A stretch of DNA of 6,118 bases, from positions 1 to 6,118 of the forward strand of contig CAAHDV010000147.1 of NCBI GenBank assembly GCA_900770535.1, in the 5' to 3' direction. This document shows, piece by piece, positions 5,701 through 6,118 of the stretch. How positions within the stretch are numbered: position 1 is the first letter of the stretch; every line of letters starts with the position of its first letter. This DNA is from Lachnospiraceae bacterium. Lineage in GTDB: Bacteria > Bacillota > Clostridia > Lachnospirales > Lachnospiraceae. Under the pieces are notes generated by a model, which saw nothing but the letters and a program-made list of their open reading frames with translations, searched no databases and was not told the origin of the DNA. The translations under genes and the position numbers were made by a program.

Positions 5701-6118
5701 GAAAATCTGCTCGTAATGCCTTGCAGATCTGCAGGCCTCCTCATACATGCCCCGGGCCAGATAGCGCTGCACCTCGCCCGCCAGGCAGGCACTGAGGGCA
5801 ATGACACCTTCATGGTAGGTTTCCAGTACCTCATAATCCACACGGGGTTTGTAATAGAAGCCGTCCACAAAACCCTTGGACACAATCTTCATGAGGTTGT
5901 GGTATCCGGTATCATTTTCTGCCAGCAAAACCAGATGGTAGTAGCGGTCCTCGCCATTGGTGTTTTCCCGGTCAAAGCGGGAGCCGGGCGCCACATAAAC
6001 CTCGCAGCCGATGATGGGCTTGATGCCCACTTCCCTTGCTGCCCGGTAAAAGTCGATAACACCGTACATAACACCATGGTCGGTGATGGCCATGCTGTCC
6101 ATGCCAAGCTCTTTGGCC
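2731..6118 (-). CDS. dnaE: DNA polymerase III subunit alpha, DnaE (5' end missing)
   Basis: This is the C-family replicative polymerase subunit that extends DNA at the fork; in Firmicutes DnaE usually works alongside PolC. The open frame continues to the window edge (AKELG precedes the ATG at 6102), which matches the interior of the PHP domain, so some 30-40 N-terminal residues are missing and the ATG at 6102 is not the true start. Counting from that Met, the visible parts are: the PHP domain (about 1-230; TDHG 7-10, GCEVY 32-36, NDIHY 173-177), the polymerase core with GPGRGSAAGS (323-332), MPDIDIDF (363-370; Asp367 and Asp369 catalytic), KMDFLGLRT (516-524; Asp518 the third) and YAFNKSHAACYA (714-725), a helix-hairpin-helix region (about 815-850), a likely beta-clamp motif QLSLF (879-883) and an OB fold (about 959-1003). 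The total of about 1,160 residues is normal, and no frameshift or intein is seen. No terminator follows. Confidence 0.98.
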   Translation of the reverse strand, partial: AKELGMDSMAITDHGVMYGVIDFYRAAREVGIKPIIGCEVYVAPGSRFDRENTNGEDRYYHLVLLAENDTGYHNLMKIVSKGFVDGFYYKPRVDYEVLETYHEGVIALSACLAGEVQRYLARGMYEEACRSARHYEQIFGKGNFFLELQDHGIPTQKTVNQGLMRMSRELSMDLVATNDIHYILAEDAAPHDILLCIQTGKKVSDENRMRYEGGQYYVKSEEEMRALFPYAQEAIDNTHKIAERCNVEIEFGVTKLPKYEVPEGYDSWSYLNKLCQDGMAKRYPNDDGTLQERLSYELGVIHNMGYVDYFLIVWDFIHFARSHDIMVGPGRGSAAGSIVSYCLEITNIDPVRYDLLFERFLNPERVSMPDIDIDFCFERRQEVIDYVVEKYGKDQVVQIVTFGTLAAKGVVRDVGRVLDLPYARCDAIAKMIPGDLGMTLDKALKQSPDLREAYQSDDEVRYLIDMAKRLEGLPRHTSMHAAGVVIGQRAMDEFVPLSRASDGTITTQFTMTTLEELGLLKMDFLGLRTLTVIQNAVCQAEENYGVHLVMEEIDYNDKEVLASIGTGKCDGIFQLESSGMKSFMKELRPENLEDIIAGISLYRPGPMDFIPRYLKGKNDKGSITYECPQLEHILGPTYGCIVYQEQVMQIVRDLAGYTMGRSDLVRRAMSKKKAAVMEKERQNFVYGNPEEHVKGCIENGIDEKTANHIYDEMIDFARYAFNKSHAACYAVVAYQTAYLKYYYPKEFFAALMTSVMDNVNKVSEYILTCRQMGIRILPPDINEGQSGFSVSDDAIRYGLSAIKSIGRNVVDEIIRERKNNGLFTSIDDFVERMGGREVNKRTLENFIKAGAMDSLPGNRRQKTMIAPELLDQKNKDRKNVLEGQLSLFDFAAEEEKQQYQITMPDVPEFPKGELLAFEKETLGIYVSGHPMDEYLETWKNSITAKTTDFMVDEESGKAVVEDGVRATIGGMITAKTVKLTKNGQQMAFVTLEDMVGSVEVIVFPRDYESKKQLLNEDAKVFISGRTSIGDDPVGRLICEQVIPFDEVPKELWLKFADKTQYDALWPAVTEVLRGSDGHDTVIIYLEKERAKKVLPANWHVAASAAVTESLGKIIGEKNVKVVEKGLKR

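Noticed and set aside
1..6118. Mobile elements, CRISPR arrays, tRNA or rRNA genes, or a novel defence or biosynthetic system
   Set aside because: Coding space is almost fully taken by conserved housekeeping genes on one strand, with no transposase, integrase, regular repeat array or structural RNA seen.

Overview
The window carries a bacterial chromosomal segment in which every gene lies on the minus strand. In transcription order (right to left) these are dnaE (DNA polymerase III alpha subunit, 5' end beyond the right edge), pfkA (ATP-dependent 6-phosphofructokinase, complete), an uncharacterised small acidic protein (complete) and a dusB-type tRNA-dihydrouridine synthase (3' end cut off at the left edge). 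The protein sequences, the strong AGGAGG ribosome binding sites, the dnaE-pfkA adjacency and the moderate GC content point to a Firmicute of class Clostridia, most likely Lachnospiraceae. This assignment is inference from sequence character, not from a database search.

Layout. Bases 1-21 are not genomic: they match the end of the Illumina TruSeq read-2 adapter, so the true sequence starts at about base 22, presumably a contig end with untrimmed adapter. Bases 22-919 encode Dus, which overlaps the upstream hypothetical gene (916-1425) by four bases (ATGA), indicating one translationally coupled unit. Bases 1426-1622 form a 197-base gap rich in hairpins, including a good intrinsic terminator for pfkA. 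pfkA occupies 1623-2597. The 133-base gap 2598-2730 holds two plausible sigma-A-type promoters for pfkA and a leader hairpin, but no visible dnaE terminator. dnaE fills 2731-6118.

How the genes relate. dnaE and pfkA are probably partly co-transcribed, with pfkA also expressed from its own promoters. The terminator after pfkA separates that unit from the hypothetical-dusB pair, for which I find no convincing promoter, so read-through or an unrecognised promoter is needed. The functions are replication, glycolysis and tRNA modification: housekeeping genes with no mobile elements, CRISPR arrays, RNA genes or obvious foreign DNA. I did not find a new biological system. The points most worth a second look are the adapter artefact, the structured gap at 1426-1622, the coupled uncharacterised gene, and the apparently intact PHP-domain metal site in DnaE.
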